From positions 186,001 through 250,000 of the forward strand of contig NZ_VFID01000007.1 of the NCBI RefSeq assembly GCF_006542425.1: a DNA stretch of 64,000 nucleotides, read 5' to 3'. Positions within the stretch are counted from its first letter, which is position 1. Each line of letters starts with the position of its first letter. The position numbers and the translations under genes are program-made. The DNA is from Pseudoxanthomonas sp. z9 (lineage in GTDB: Bacteria > Pseudomonadota > Gammaproteobacteria > Xanthomonadales > Xanthomonadaceae). Below, piece by piece: positions 9,904 to 19,551 of this stretch. The notes under the pieces were generated by a model. The model was not told the DNA's origin. It did not search any database and saw only the letters and a list, made by a program, of their open reading frames with translations.

Positions 9904-12339
9904 ATGCCCCGTTTCCGCCGCCTCCTCCGCTGGGCCCTGTTCGCCGGCCTGGCCCTGACCCTCGCCGGCCTGGCCGCCATCGGCATCCTCTATTACGTGG
10001 TTTCGGCCAAGGTTCCGGACATCCAGTCCCTCCGCAGCGTCGAGCTGCAGGAACCCCTCTACGTCTACGCCAGCGATGGCCGGCTGATCGGCCTGTTCGG
10101 CGAGACCCGCCGCTATCCGGTGTCGATCAAGGATGTCCCCGAACCGGTCAAGCGCGCCTTCATCGCGGCCGAGGACTCGGATTTCTACAAGCACAACGGC
10201 GTGGACCTGACCGGCGTCAGCCGCGCGGTCTGGCAGATCCTCAGTCGCAAGGAAGGGCGTGTCGCCGGCGGCAGCACCATCACCCAGCAGGTCGCCCGGC
10301 AGTGGTTCCTCAGCTCCGAATACAGCTACACGCGCAAGCTGGTCGAGATGATGCTGGCAATGCGCATCGAGAAGATGCTGAGCAAGGACGAGATCCTCGA
10401 GCTCTATCTCAACAAGAGCTTCTTCGGAAACCGCTCCTACGGCGTGGCCGCGGCCGCCGAGTACTACTACGGAAAATCGCTTGACCAGCTGACCCTGGCG
10501 GAGACCGCGACGCTGGTCAGCGCGCTGAAGTTTCCCTCCAGCGGCAACCCGATCAGCAACCCGGTGCGCAACCACCAGCGCAGTGTTTACGTCATCAACC
10601 GGATGCTCGAGGACCGCTACATCACCCCGGCGCAGGCGGCGGAAGCCAAGGCCGAACCGATGCACGCGACGCCGCACGAACGCCCGGTGGAGGTCTATGC
10701 GCCGTACGTCGCCGAGATGGTCCGCCAGGAAATGATCGCCCGCTTCGGCGGCGACGTCCTGACCAAGGGCTATCACGTCACCACCACCATCGACGCGACC
10801 CTTCAGGCCGCCGCCGACCAGGCGGTGCGCGAGGGCCTGCAGTTGTACGACCGTCGCCACGGCTGGAACGGCGTGGAGCGCCATTTCGATGTCGCCGCCG
10901 ACGCCGATGCCAAGGCCCTGGCCGGGCAGCTGTCCGGAATACCGCCGCAGGGCGGCATGCGCCCGGCCATCGTCGCCGCCACCGCCGCCGACGGCAGCGC
11001 CACCGTGGTCCTGTCCGACGCCAGCGAACTGGTGTTGCCGCCGTCGGCCAGCCAGTGGACCGGCAAGGCGCCCGGCAAGCTGTTCAAGCGCGGCGACCTG
11101 GTCCGGCTGAAGGCCGGCAAGACAGAAGGCAGCTATGTGGTCGACCAGGTGCCCCGCGCGCAGGCCGCGCTGGTATCACTGGACGCCGACACCGGTGCGC
11201 TGCGCGCGCTGATCGGCGGTTACAGCTTCGCCGGCAACAAGTTCAACCGCGCCACCCAGGCGCGCCGCCAGCCCGGTTCCAGCTTCAAGCCGTTCCTGTA
11301 CGCGGCGGCCTTCGAGAAGGGCTTCAATCCGGCCTCGATCGTGCTCGATGCGCCGGTGGTGTTCCGCGATCGCCGTGGCCACATGTGGCGCCCGCAGAAT
11401 GATGGCGGCGGGTTCCGCGGACCGATGCGCCTGCGCGAGGCGCTGGTGCAATCGCGCAACCTGGTGTCGGTGCGCCTGCTCGACGCCATCGGCGTGGACT
11501 TCGCGCGCAAGTACATCAGCCAGTTCGGCTTCGAGGAAGCCGAGCTGCCGCCCAACCTGTCGATGTCGCTGGGTACCGCCTCGCTGACTCCGATGTCGGT
11601 GGCGCGCGGCTACGCCGTGTTCGCCAACGGAGGGTCGCGGGTCACGCCCTGGTTCATCGACGAGGTGAAGGACCGCGAAGGCAACGTGTTGTTCAAGGAA
11701 AAGCCGGCGGTCGCCTGCCGCGGCTGCGGCGGCACCTCGCTGGGCAATGCGGCCGTTCCCGCCAACGACGTGGTCGACGGTTTCAATTTCGGTCCCCAGC
11801 AGGCCTCCGCACCCAAGCCCGCGCCGGCCAAGCCGGCCGCGCCCGCACCCGCCAAGCCGCCGATCCAGACGGCCGACACGGTGGCCGCGCCGCGCGCCAT
11901 CGACGAGCGCACGGCCTACCAGCTGGTCTCGATGATGCGCGACGTGGTCCAGCGCGGCACCGGCACCGCGGCCAAGACCCTGGGGCGCGAAGATGTCGGC
12001 GGCAAGACCGGCTCCACCAACGACCACCGCGACGCCTGGTTCTCCGGCTTCGGCGGCACCTACGTCACCACGGTCTGGGTGGGCCGCGACGACTTCCGCT
12101 CCCTGGGTTACCGCGAATATGGCGGCAAGGCCGCGCTGCCGATCTGGATCGACTACATGCGGGTCGCGCTGAAGGACAAGCCGATTGCCGCGAACGACCC
12201 GCCGGCGGGCATGGTCCAGGTCACCACCAACGGCGCGACTGAGTGGGTGAAGGCGGAGGACCTGGAACGCATCGAGCAGTTCGACGACTTCGGTCCGGAA
12301 GACGCGGTGCCGGACGAGGAAGCCTTCGACATCTTCTGA
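9904..12339 (+). CDS. mrcA: Penicillin-binding protein 1A (class A)
   Basis: Bifunctional peptidoglycan synthase of the inner membrane, 811 residues. An N-terminal membrane anchor (about 9-30) is followed by the glycosyltransferase domain, with [10 protein letters not shown] (from about residue 89) and GGSTITQQ, and an OB-like insert. The transpeptidase domain has SSFK (catalytic Ser about 458), SRN and KTG (about 701). A Pro/Ala/Lys linker near residues 635-660 interrupts the transpeptidase half. The gene is divergent from pilMNOPQ, an order also known in pseudomonads. An in-frame upstream start at 9787 was rejected because it lacks family sequence and precedes the predicted -10 box. Confidence 0.96.
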   Translation: MPRFRRLLRWALFAGLALTLAGLAAIGILYYVVSAKVPDIQSLRSVELQEPLYVYASDGRLIGLFGETRRYPVSIKDVPEPVKRAFIAAEDSDFYKHNGVDLTGVSRAVWQILSRKEGRVAGGSTITQQVARQWFLSSEYSYTRKLVEMMLAMRIEKMLSKDEILELYLNKSFFGNRSYGVAAAAEYYYGKSLDQLTLAETATLVSALKFPSSGNPISNPVRNHQRSVYVINRMLEDRYITPAQAAEAKAEPMHATPHERPVEVYAPYVAEMVRQEMIARFGGDVLTKGYHVTTTIDATLQAAADQAVREGLQLYDRRHGWNGVERHFDVAADADAKALAGQLSGIPPQGGMRPAIVAATAADGSATVVLSDASELVLPPSASQWTGKAPGKLFKRGDLVRLKAGKTEGSYVVDQVPRAQAALVSLDADTGALRALIGGYSFAGNKFNRATQARRQPGSSFKPFLYAAAFEKGFNPASIVLDAPVVFRDRRGHMWRPQNDGGGFRGPMRLREALVQSRNLVSVRLLDAIGVDFARKYISQFGFEEAELPPNLSMSLGTASLTPMSVARGYAVFANGGSRVTPWFIDEVKDREGNVLFKEKPAVACRGCGGTSLGNAAVPANDVVDGFNFGPQQASAPKPAPAKPAAPAPAKPPIQTADTVAAPRAIDERTAYQLVSMMRDVVQRGTGTAAKTLGREDVGGKTGSTNDHRDAWFSGFGGTYVTTVWVGRDDFRSLGYREYGGKAALPIWIDYMRVALKDKPIAANDPPAGMVQVTTNGATEWVKAEDLERIEQFDDFGPEDAVPDEEAFDIF

Positions 12340-12357
12340 CGCCGTTTGCGGCCGAAT

Positions 12358-12382
12358 CGGTGGATCACCCGTTGATCCACCG
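12358..12382 (+). terminator. Hairpin after mrcA
   Basis: A perfect 10-bp inverted repeat (CGGTGGATCA and TGATCCACCG) with a 5-base loop, 19 bases past the mrcA stop. There is no T run after it, so it may be a weak terminator or, since it lies about 60 bases before the next gene, an operator-like palindrome. Confidence 0.45.
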
Positions 12383-12440
12383 ATCTATATTCACAATCCT
12401 TGGTGTACAGTCGCCGCTAGTTTCGACGCGGAGGCTCGCC

Positions 12441-13094
12441 ATGCACCACGCTCGTCAGCACGCCGAAACCCGCACCCGCGAGCGCCGCCACAGGCTCGCC
12501 CATGAAGCCGCCCGGTTGATGGCCGAGGGCGGTATCCGCGACTTCCACCAGGCCAAGCTCAAGGCCGCCAACCGGCTCGGCATCCACGATGACGCCTCGC
12601 TGCCCCGCAATCGCGAGATCGAAGACGCCCTGCGCGAATACCAGCGCCTGTTCGTCGGCGAAGCGCACACGCTCGGCGTGCGCCGCCGCCGCGAGGCCGC
12701 GCTGAGGGCGCTGGAGTTCTTCAACGACTTCTCGCCACGGTTGGTGGGTCCGGTCCTGGAGGGCACCTCCGACAACAACGCGCCCGTGCAATTGCATGTG
12801 CACAGCGACGATCCGGAAGCCGTGGCCCGCTTCCTGGAAGAAAACCGCATGCCCGCCGAATCCCGGACGCGCCGGCTGCGCCTGGATCGCGAGCGCAGCC
12901 TCGACGCGCCGGTATGGCTGTTCAGCGCAGAGGAGCTGAGCTTCGACGTGACCGTGCTGCCACTGGACGCTTTGCGCCAGGCGCCGCTGTCGGGCATCGA
13001 CGAGAAGCCGATGCGCCGCGCTTCGGCGACGCAGTTGCGGCAGATGCTGGCCGAAGAGGAAATCGCCGGTTACGAGACCGGCGTGCAGGATTGA
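12441..13094 (+). CDS. Uncharacterised protein, possibly a divergent nucleotidyltransferase-fold protein
   Basis: A 217-residue soluble protein with no signal peptide. The ATG is preceded by GGAGG at six bases, which fixes the start. The N-terminal 80 residues are helical and basic (HEAARLMAEGGIRDFHQAK). The middle (about 105-130) reads SPRLVGPVLEG then VQLHVHSDD, which resembles the strand-turn-strand of proteobacterial nucleotidyltransferase-like proteins that have SxxTGxxxxGSDIDLHL at this place. The usual GS and Asp metal ligands are not visible, so catalytic activity is doubtful. This relation comes from pattern memory and is uncertain. The AraC-type gene starts 20 bases downstream. Confidence 0.8.
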   Translation: MHHARQHAETRTRERRHRLAHEAARLMAEGGIRDFHQAKLKAANRLGIHDDASLPRNREIEDALREYQRLFVGEAHTLGVRRRREAALRALEFFNDFSPRLVGPVLEGTSDNNAPVQLHVHSDDPEAVARFLEENRMPAESRTRRLRLDRERSLDAPVWLFSAEELSFDVTVLPLDALRQAPLSGIDEKPMRRASATQLRQMLAEEEIAGYETGVQD

Positions 13095-13114
13095 GCCGCG
13101 GCAGGGACGGCATC

Positions 13115-13912
13115 GTGCGCCTGCTTCCCGCCTCCCCCGCACTGCGTCCCTGGGTCGCCGGTTACTGGCACTCTTCACCGGCGGTGGCGCTCGGCGCGAC
13201 GACCCGGGAATGGGTGCTGCCGGATGGCCATGCGCATCTGGCGCTGCGCCTGGACGGCACGCCCCTGCGCAGGTGGGTCGGCGGAGAAGTGGACGCCCGC
13301 GTCATCGGCGACGCCGTGCTCGCCGGCCCCCACTCGCGGGCCTATCTCAAGGAAGTCGTGCCCGGCACCGCATCCGTCGGCGTGGTCTTCCGGCCGGGCG
13401 CGTTGCGTGCACTGTTCGGGATGGCCGCCGCCGAACTCGTGGATTGCCACGTCGCCCTGGAGGACGTCTGGGGACAGGAGGTCGCGGCGTTGCGCGAACG
13501 GTTGCAGGCCGGCACGCCCGCATTGCGGCTGTCGCTGCTGGAGGCGGGGCTGCTGGCGCGCCTGCGTCCCAGCCATGGCCTGCACCCGCAGGTCGCGGCG
13601 CGGCTGGGCCAGGTGGAAGACGGTGCGCGGATCGCGGAAATCGCGCGTGCGGCGGGCTACAGCGCACGACGCTTCACCGATCTTTTCCACGAGGGCGTGG
13701 GCATGACGCCCAGGCGCTACGCGAACCTGCGCCGCTTCGCGCGGGTATTGCCGTCGGCGGCCGCCACCACCGCATGGAGCGACGTTGCCCTGGATGGCGG
13801 ATACAGCGACCAGGCCCATCTTGTCCGCGAGTTCCGCGCCCATGCCGGCATGACACCGGGCGAGTACCGCCGCGCGGCGCCGCGCGCGCTCCGCCACGTA
13901 CCGGCGCCCTAA
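13115..13912 (+). CDS. AraC family transcriptional regulator
   Basis: A 265-residue regulator with a C-terminal double helix-turn-helix (about residues 170-260): IAEIARAAGYSARRFTDLFH and a second helix pair ending in FRAHAGMTPGEYRR, the AraC signature. The N-terminal half, starting LRPWVAGYW, looks like the small sensor domain of uncharacterised AraC members. I chose GTG 13115, which has AGGGA upstream; a TTG at 13091 that overlaps the previous stop would add eight residues. The effector is unknown. It precedes a VOC gene by 86 bases, possibly a functional pair. Confidence 0.9.
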   Translation: MRLLPASPALRPWVAGYWHSSPAVALGATTREWVLPDGHAHLALRLDGTPLRRWVGGEVDARVIGDAVLAGPHSRAYLKEVVPGTASVGVVFRPGALRALFGMAAAELVDCHVALEDVWGQEVAALRERLQAGTPALRLSLLEAGLLARLRPSHGLHPQVAARLGQVEDGARIAEIARAAGYSARRFTDLFHEGVGMTPRRYANLRRFARVLPSAAATTAWSDVALDGGYSDQAHLVREFRAHAGMTPGEYRRAAPRALRHVPAP

Positions 13913-13998
13913 CGGGTGGCCGGCCAATTTCGGATTCGTTCAATACCGTCGCGGGAACTGTGGCGATGCTTCACCCACCTCGATACCGGAACCCGACC

Positions 13999-14442
13999 AT
14001 GGCCGTGCACGAATTGTTTGCCTATCTCTGCGTTGCCGATGCCGAAGGCGCCATCGCCTTTTATCGGGACGCCTTCGCGGCCACCGAGAAATTCCGCCTG
14101 GTCGAACCGGGTGGCCGCATCGGCCACGTCGAACTCGAACTCGGGGGCAGCACGCTGATGCTGTGCGAAGAATACCCCGAGTTCGGCATCGTCCCTCCGG
14201 ATCCCGCCGCCGCCACTTCGCACACGCTGCACATTCACGTCGATGATGCCGACGCCGTCATCACGCGCGCGGTCGCGCTGGGCGCCACGCTGGTGATGGC
14301 GCCGCGCGATATGTTCTACGGCGAGCGCTCCGGCGTGGTACGCGACCCCTTCGGCCATCGCTGGAACATCGGCCACAGCATCGAGAACGTCACCCCCGAG
14401 GAGATGCAGCGGCGCTACGACACGATCGATTCACCCTGCTGA
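13999..14442 (+). CDS. VOC family (glyoxalase/bleomycin resistance-like) protein
   Basis: A 147-residue protein made of two beta-alpha-beta-beta-beta units. YLCVADAEGAIAFYRDAF at the N-terminus and GVVRDPFGHRWNIG near the C-terminus are typical of PhnB-like VOC proteins. A Glu after the first repeat (HVELELGG) and His residues could bind metal, but the substrate cannot be told from sequence. An ATG 33 bases upstream is a possible alternative start. It follows an AraC-type gene and is convergent with gltA. Confidence 0.88.
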   Translation: MAVHELFAYLCVADAEGAIAFYRDAFAATEKFRLVEPGGRIGHVELELGGSTLMLCEEYPEFGIVPPDPAAATSHTLHIHVDDADAVITRAVALGATLVMAPRDMFYGERSGVVRDPFGHRWNIGHSIENVTPEEMQRRYDTIDSPC

Positions 14443-14451
14443 AAAAGCAAA

Positions 14452-14471
14452 CGCCCCGCGAAAGCGGGGCG
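14452..14471 (-). terminator. gltA: Rho-independent terminator between VOC gene and gltA
   Basis: A perfect 8-bp stem (CGCCCCGC and GCGGGGCG) with a GAAA loop on the plus strand. On the minus strand it is followed by TTTGCTTTTTC, a good T tract, so it ends gltA transcripts; it may also stop the convergent VOC message. Confidence 0.8.
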
Positions 14472-14506
14472 CAGCATTTCGGCGCGTCATCGATGCGGCG
14501 GATTGC

Positions 14507-15796
14507 TCAGCGCTGGTCGATGCCCTTGTAGTCGCGCACGTCGTAGCCGGTGTAGATCTGGCGCGGACGGCCGATCTTGGCTTCCGGGTCGACCTGCTGT
14601 TCCAGCCAGTGCGCGACCCAGCCAGCGGTGCGGCCGATGGCGAACATGACGGTGAACATCTCGGTCGGGATCTTCAGCGCCTTGTAGATGATGCCGCTGT
14701 AGAAATCGACGTTCGGATACAGTTTGCGCTGGATGAAGTAGTCGTCCTTCAGCGCGGCCTCTTCCAGCTTCAGCGCCACTTCCAGCAGCGGATCGTTGAC
14801 GCCGAGTTCGCCCAGCACCTTGTGGGTCATCTCGCGGATGATCTTGGCGCGCGGATCGAAGTTCTTGTAGACGCGATGGCCGAAGCCCATCAGGCGGAAG
14901 CCGGATTCCTTGTCCTTGGCCTTGGCGACGGCGCTGTCCACCTTGTCCGGCGTGCCGATCTCTTCCAGCATCTTCAGCACCGCCTCGTTGGCGCCGCCGT
15001 GCGCGGGGCCCCACAGCGCGGTGATGCCCGCGGCGACCGAAGCGTACGGGTTGGCGCCAGTGGAGCCGACCAGGCGGACGGTCGAGGTCGAGGCGTTCTG
15101 CTCATGATCGGCGTGCAGGATGAACAGCAGATCCAGCGCCTTGGCCACCACCGGGCTCAGTTCCAGCGGCTCGCTCGGCACTTCGAACATCATGTGCAGG
15201 AAGCGGTTGACGTAGTCCAGGTTGTTGCGCGGATAGCGGATCGGCCAGCCGATCGAGTAGCGATAGGCGGCCGCGGCGATCGTCGGCACCTTGGCGATCA
15301 GGCGGATGGCGGCCAGGCGGCGCTGTTCCGGATCTTCCAGGTCCAGGGTGTCATGGTAGAACGCGGACAGCGAGGCCACGGTACCGGCCAGCATCGCCAT
15401 CGGATGCGCGTCGTAATGGAAGCCGTGCAGGAAGTTCTTCAGCGACTCGTGCATCATCGTGTGATGCGTGACTTCGTGATCGAACTTCTCGAACTCCGCC
15501 TTGCTCGGCAGTTCGCCGTTCATCAGCAGATAGGCCACTTCCAGGAAGCTGGAATTCTTGGCCAGTTGCTCGATAGGGTAGCCGCGGTACAGCAGCACGC
15601 CGTTGTCGCCATCGATGTAGGTGATGGCCGACTTGCAGCTGGCGGTGGCGGTGAAACCGGAGTCGTAAGTGAAGAGACCGGTTTCCTTGGTCAACTTGGA
15701 GATGTCCACGCAGTTGTTGCCCAGCGTGGGTTTCAGGACCGGCAGGTTGACGGATTTGTCGCCGGCGGTCAGCGTGACCTGGTCGAGTTCGGACAC
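14507..15796 (-). CDS. gltA: Citrate synthase
   Basis: Hexameric type II citrate synthase of 429 residues; it condenses acetyl-CoA and oxaloacetate at the entry of the TCA cycle. The catalytic residues are visible in [29 protein letters not shown] and NVDFYSGI (His, His and Asp). The start is GTG 15796, with AAGGAG nine bases upstream; the longer frame to 15823 has no conserved residues. The gene stands alone, with its own upstream region and a clear terminator. Confidence 0.97.
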   Translation of the reverse strand: MSELDQVTLTAGDKSVNLPVLKPTLGNNCVDISKLTKETGLFTYDSGFTATASCKSAITYIDGDNGVLLYRGYPIEQLAKNSSFLEVAYLLMNGELPSKAEFEKFDHEVTHHTMMHESLKNFLHGFHYDAHPMAMLAGTVASLSAFYHDTLDLEDPEQRRLAAIRLIAKVPTIAAAAYRYSIGWPIRYPRNNLDYVNRFLHMMFEVPSEPLELSPVVAKALDLLFILHADHEQNASTSTVRLVGSTGANPYASVAAGITALWGPAHGGANEAVLKMLEEIGTPDKVDSAVAKAKDKESGFRLMGFGHRVYKNFDPRAKIIREMTHKVLGELGVNDPLLEVALKLEEAALKDDYFIQRKLYPNVDFYSGIIYKALKIPTEMFTVMFAIGRTAGWVAHWLEQQVDPEAKIGRPRQIYTGYDVRDYKGIDQR

Positions 15797-15882
15797 AGTG
15801 TGCGCTCCTTCGTGGGGAAGCACCGGCCGCTTGCACGGTCGGTGTGTGACGGGAGTCCGGAGGGGTTCCTCGGATAACGTCG

Positions 15883-15939
15883 ATTATCGCACACGCGGTT
15901 TGGAGTCGTCGCTCGGTTCCAGACCAAACTCAGACCAAA
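15883..15939 (-). promoter_or_regulatory. gltA upstream region with -10-like box and direct repeat
   Basis: On the minus strand GATAAT (15888-15883) lies 86 bases before the gltA start and could be a -10 box. Further upstream TTTGGTCTG occurs twice in direct orientation, 11 bases apart (15928-15920 and 15939-15931), one helical turn, as for an activator binding site. No convincing -35 box is present. Confidence 0.35.
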
Positions 15940-15985
15940 GCATAAGGCGCCGCGCAACGCGCGTTACGCGAAAGACGGAAATGCA

Positions 15986-16012
15986 AACGGCCGCGCACCT
16001 GGCGCGGCCGTT
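15986..16012 (-). terminator. Hairpin downstream of rpmE2
   Basis: An 11-bp perfect stem (AACGGCCGCGC with GCGCGGCCGTT) and a 5-base loop, 22 bases past the rpmE2 stop. The minus strand continues with TTGCATTTCCGTCTTTCG, moderately rich in T. It most likely terminates rpmE2. Confidence 0.7.
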
Positions 16013-16034
16013 GCAGGACGAACCGACCGTTCGC

Positions 16035-16277
16035 TCAGCGCGCGTAGCGCTTCTGGAACTTGTCGATGCGGCCGCTGGTGTCGATGACCTTGTGCTTGCC
16101 CGTGTAGAACGGATGCGAAGCGGAGGAAATTTCAACCTTGATCAGCGGATAGTCGTTGCCGTCTTCCCACTTCGTGGTTTCCTTGCTGCCCAGGGTCGAG
16201 CGGGTCAGGAACTTGAAATCGGAGGTCACGTCGTGGAAGACGACTTCGCGGTAATCGGGATGGATGTCGGCCTTCAT
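16035..16277 (-). CDS. rpmE2: 50S ribosomal protein L31 type B
   Basis: An 80-residue L31 of the zinc-free type B class: it starts with [14 protein letters not shown] and lacks the CxxC motifs of type A. Type B L31 is often made when zinc is scarce; no Zur-like site is obvious upstream, so regulation here is unknown. The ATG at 16277 matches the family start; a longer frame to 16316 adds residues not seen in L31. Monocistronic, with a hairpin after it. Confidence 0.96.
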   Translation of the reverse strand: MKADIHPDYREVVFHDVTSDFKFLTRSTLGSKETTKWEDGNDYPLIKVEISSASHPFYTGKHKVIDTSGRIDKFQKRYAR

Positions 16278-16363
16278 GGCGGGCACACCGTGTTGCGGGA
16301 TAGGGAAGAGCGGCATTGTAGCCTGCCCGCCCCTCTCCGTGCAACCCGGCCCCTTGCCCGGCC

Positions 16364-17302
16364 TCAGCGGGCGGCCAGGGCGGCCTGAATCAGGGCCTCG
16401 AAGCGCTCCTGGTCGTATTTGAGCAGGATGTCGGCCTTGTCCGGCTTGCCACCTTCACGGCGCCAGTCCACCACGCTGGCGCCCCGGCTGTGGGCGCCCT
16501 GCAGCTCGATGGCCAGCGGCCGTTCGGCCCGTTCCAGCGTCCCTTCCGGGGTCAGCGCGAAGGCCATGGCCAGGGCGTCAGCCGCGTACCAGTAGTCGCC
16601 CCGGCGGTCGATCGACCACAGCCGGGTCTTTTCCGAGATGCCGGCATAGAACCGGGCCCGGTCCGAATCGGCCCGCAGCCAGCCGACGACCCGGTCGTGG
16701 TGGAGACCATGGGCGATGGTGGCCTCCCAGTCGGCCAGCTCGATGCGATCGAACGCCTCGAACACCAGATGGGCCGCTTCCGGATCGAAGTAGAAATTGA
16801 ACTCCGCCGCCGGGGTGATGTTGCCGTGGCAGGTTACCGCGCCACCCATCACCACGAAGCGCGCGACACGCTGGGGCAGGGTCGGATCCAGCTTCAGCGC
16901 CAGCGCGATGTTGGTCAGCGGTCCCAACGCGACCAGCAGCAGCTTGCCGGCGTGCTCGTGCGACAGGCGCAGGATGGCCAGCGCGGCATGTTCGGCTTCG
17001 GCCTGCTTGGACGGTGCGTCGTAGCCGATGTCGCCGAAACCGTCCTGGCCATGCACGTAGCCGGCGTCCGGCGCCGGATGCAGCAGCGGTTCGGGTGCGC
17101 CCGCGAATACCGGGATGTCGGCGCGGCCACTGACCTCGCACAGCTTCAACGCATTGCGCACAGTGTGTTTCAGGCCGACGTTGCCGGCGGCGATGGTCAG
17201 GCCGATCACGTCATGGCGATCGTCGTTGAACGCCATCAACAGCGCCAGCGCGTCGTCGACGCCGGGATCGGTATCAATCAGCAGGGGAATCCTGTCGCTC
17301 AT
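16364..17302 (-). CDS. Inosine-uridine preferring nucleoside hydrolase family protein
   Basis: A 312-residue enzyme of the IUNH family, which splits ribonucleosides into base and ribose for salvage. The calcium-binding signature [13 protein letters not shown] is at residues 10-22, and a C-terminal Asp region ([12 protein letters not shown]) supplies the other ligand. [11 protein letters not shown] resembles the substrate loop. Whether it prefers purine or pyrimidine nucleosides cannot be told. The gene lies 67 bases after recG in the same direction. Confidence 0.93.
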   Translation of the reverse strand: MSDRIPLLIDTDPGVDDALALLMAFNDDRHDVIGLTIAAGNVGLKHTVRNALKLCEVSGRADIPVFAGAPEPLLHPAPDAGYVHGQDGFGDIGYDAPSKQAEAEHAALAILRLSHEHAGKLLLVALGPLTNIALALKLDPTLPQRVARFVVMGGAVTCHGNITPAAEFNFYFDPEAAHLVFEAFDRIELADWEATIAHGLHHDRVVGWLRADSDRARFYAGISEKTRLWSIDRRGDYWYAADALAMAFALTPEGTLERAERPLAIELQGAHSRGASVVDWRREGGKPDKADILLKYDQERFEALIQAALAAR

Positions 17303-17369
17303 CTTTTTTCATTCATGTCGGTTGGCCTGCGAGTCTGGCACCGATGGATGACGAACGAAAGTCGAGTGC

Positions 17370-19472
17370 TCAGGCACCCGCGTAGCGGGCCGCCCCGCCC
17401 ACCCAGCGCTGGACGATGCGATCGGCCAGCGCCGGCGATTCGCCCAGCAGGCGATCAGCCATCTCGCGCACCTGCGGCAGCAGGGCCGCGTCGCGTGCCA
17501 GATCCGCGACCCGGAATGTCGCCAGGCCGGTCTGCCGCGTGCCCAGCAGTTCGCCGGGGCCGCGCAGTTCCAGATCCTTCTCGGCGATGACGAAACCGTC
17601 GTTGGTCTCGCGCATGGTGGCCAGGCGCTGCTTGGCCATCTGCGAGAGCGGCGCCTGGTACATCAGCACGCAGGTCGAGGCGGCCGCGCCGCGCCCGACC
17701 CGCCCGCGCAGCTGGTGCAGCTGCGCCAGGCCGAGGCGCTCGGCGTTCTCGATGATCATCAGCGAGGCGTTGGGTACGTCCACGCCGACCTCAATCACGG
17801 TGGTCGCGACCAGCAGATCGCTCTCGCCCTGCTTGAACGCACGCATCGCCGCCTGTTTCTCTGCCGCCTTCATGCGCCCGTGGACGAGCGCGATGCGCAG
17901 TTCCGGCAGGGCGGCGGAGAGCTGTTCATAGGTGGTCTGTGCGGCCTGCGCGATCACCTCGTCGCTGTCGTCGATCAATGTGCACACCCAGTACGCCTGG
18001 CGCCCCTCGGCGCAGGCGGCGCGGATGCGCTCGACCAGTTCGGGACGGCGCTCGGCGCTGAAGGCGACGGTATGCACGGGCGTGCGGCCGGGGGGCAGTT
18101 CGTCGATCGCCGAAACATCGAGATCGGCGTAGGCGGCCATCGCCAGCGTGCGCGGGATCGGCGTCGCCGTCATCACCAGCTGATGCGGCACCGACTTCCC
18201 GCTGGCCCCCTTGTCGCGCAGCGCCAGCCGCTGGTGCACGCCGAAGCGGTGCTGCTCGTCGACGATGGCCAGGGCCAGGTCCTTGAAGGTCACCGCTTCC
18301 TGCATCAGCGCATGCGTTCCCACCACCATCTGCGCCTTGCCCGTGGCGACCTCGTCCAGCACCTGCGCGCGCGCCTTGCCGGTGACCTTGCCGGCCAGCC
18401 AGGCGACCCGGATACCCAACGGTTCCAGCCATTGCCGCAGGTTGGCCAAATGCTGCTCGGCCAGCAGTTCGGTGGGGGCGGCCAGCGCCGCCTGGCGGCC
18501 GGCTTCCACCGCCAGCATCGCCGCCATCGCGGCGACCACGGTCTTGCCGCTGCCGACGTCGCCCTGCACCAGCCGCAGCATCGGCGAGGGCAGCTTCAGA
18601 TCCTCGCGGATCTGCTTGAACACCCGTTGCTGCGCGCCGGTCAGGCGGAACGGCAGCGACTTCGCCAGCTGCGCGGCCAGGGTGCCGCGCCCGGTCAGCG
18701 CCGGCGCGCGGTGGCGCTGCAGGGCGATGCGCTGGCGGCGCAGGCTGACGTGATGGGCCAGCAGTTCCTCCAGCGCCAGTCGCCGCTGGGCCGGATGCCG
18801 CCCCAGCGACAGGGCCTGCAGATCGGCGTCGCGCGGCGGGCGGTGCATGACCAGCAGCGCCTCGTGCAGCGACGGCAGTCCGGATTCGCGCAGCACGGAG
18901 GTCGGCAGCAACTCCAGCGCCGCCTCGTCGGGCAGGCGATCCAGCGCCTGGCCGACCAGTTTGCGCAGGCTGGCCGGCCCTACCCCTTCCACGGCCGGAT
19001 AGATGGGATCCAGCGCCTCGCCCAAAGCGACCTCGGCGTCGGCATCGAGCACGCGGTAGCTGGGATGGACGATTTCCAGGCCGTGCTGGCCCGGTTTTGG
19101 GGTGCCGTAGCAGCGCACCCGGGTGCCGGGCGCGAACTGCGCCACCTGCGCCGCGCGGAAATGGAAGAACCGCAGCACCACCGTGGCGTGCGAATCGTCG
19201 CCGATCGCCACCCGCAGCACCGGCCGGTAGCGGAAACCGCGCTCGACCGCCTCCACCCTTCCCTCCAACTGCGCCGGCACTCCCGGCCGCAACGCACGGA
19301 TCGGTGTCAGCGCGGTGCGGTCCTCGTAGCGCAACGGCAGGTGCAGCCACAGATCCTGAAGGGTCAGCAGACCACGCGCCGCCAGTTTTTCGGCGATGCG
19401 CGCGCCCACGCCTTTCAGCGAAGCGATCGGAAGACGGGCCACCTCGTCGGCCCCGGGAATGGCATGCGGCAT
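17370..19472 (-). CDS. recG: ATP-dependent DNA helicase RecG
   Basis: A 700-residue helicase that remodels stalled forks and branched recombination intermediates. The N-terminal wedge/OB domain (about 1-190) precedes the helicase core: Walker A GDVGSGKT, the DExH box DEQH within AIVDEQHRFGVHQR, MTATPIPRTLA, and RGRVGRG in the second RecA-like lobe. Length and motif order fit the family. Confidence 0.96.
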   Translation of the reverse strand: MPHAIPGADEVARLPIASLKGVGARIAEKLAARGLLTLQDLWLHLPLRYEDRTALTPIRALRPGVPAQLEGRVEAVERGFRYRPVLRVAIGDDSHATVVLRFFHFRAAQVAQFAPGTRVRCYGTPKPGQHGLEIVHPSYRVLDADAEVALGEALDPIYPAVEGVGPASLRKLVGQALDRLPDEAALELLPTSVLRESGLPSLHEALLVMHRPPRDADLQALSLGRHPAQRRLALEELLAHHVSLRRQRIALQRHRAPALTGRGTLAAQLAKSLPFRLTGAQQRVFKQIREDLKLPSPMLRLVQGDVGSGKTVVAAMAAMLAVEAGRQAALAAPTELLAEQHLANLRQWLEPLGIRVAWLAGKVTGKARAQVLDEVATGKAQMVVGTHALMQEAVTFKDLALAIVDEQHRFGVHQRLALRDKGASGKSVPHQLVMTATPIPRTLAMAAYADLDVSAIDELPPGRTPVHTVAFSAERRPELVERIRAACAEGRQAYWVCTLIDDSDEVIAQAAQTTYEQLSAALPELRIALVHGRMKAAEKQAAMRAFKQGESDLLVATTVIEVGVDVPNASLMIIENAERLGLAQLHQLRGRVGRGAAASTCVLMYQAPLSQMAKQRLATMRETNDGFVIAEKDLELRGPGELLGTRQTGLATFRVADLARDAALLPQVREMADRLLGESPALADRIVQRWVGGAARYAGA

Positions 19473-19515
19473 GGTGCAAGCATGCCGGGTATCGCGGTGC
19501 GATTGCCAGTCCGCG

Positions 19516-19542
19516 GCGGTTCCGGCGCACGGCCGGAACCGC
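19516..19542 (-). terminator. Hairpin after TonB-dependent receptor gene
   Basis: An 11-bp perfect stem (GCGGTTCCGGC and GCCGGAACCGC) with a 5-base loop, ten bases past the receptor stop. No T run follows, so it may work as a transcript-stabilising 3' hairpin or a weak terminator. Confidence 0.5.
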
Positions 19543-19551
19543 CCGTCGGCA

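Noticed and set aside
13965-13998. Upstream start for the VOC gene
   Set aside because: The extra residues (MLHPPRYRNPT) are not like the family start, which begins close to the first beta strand.
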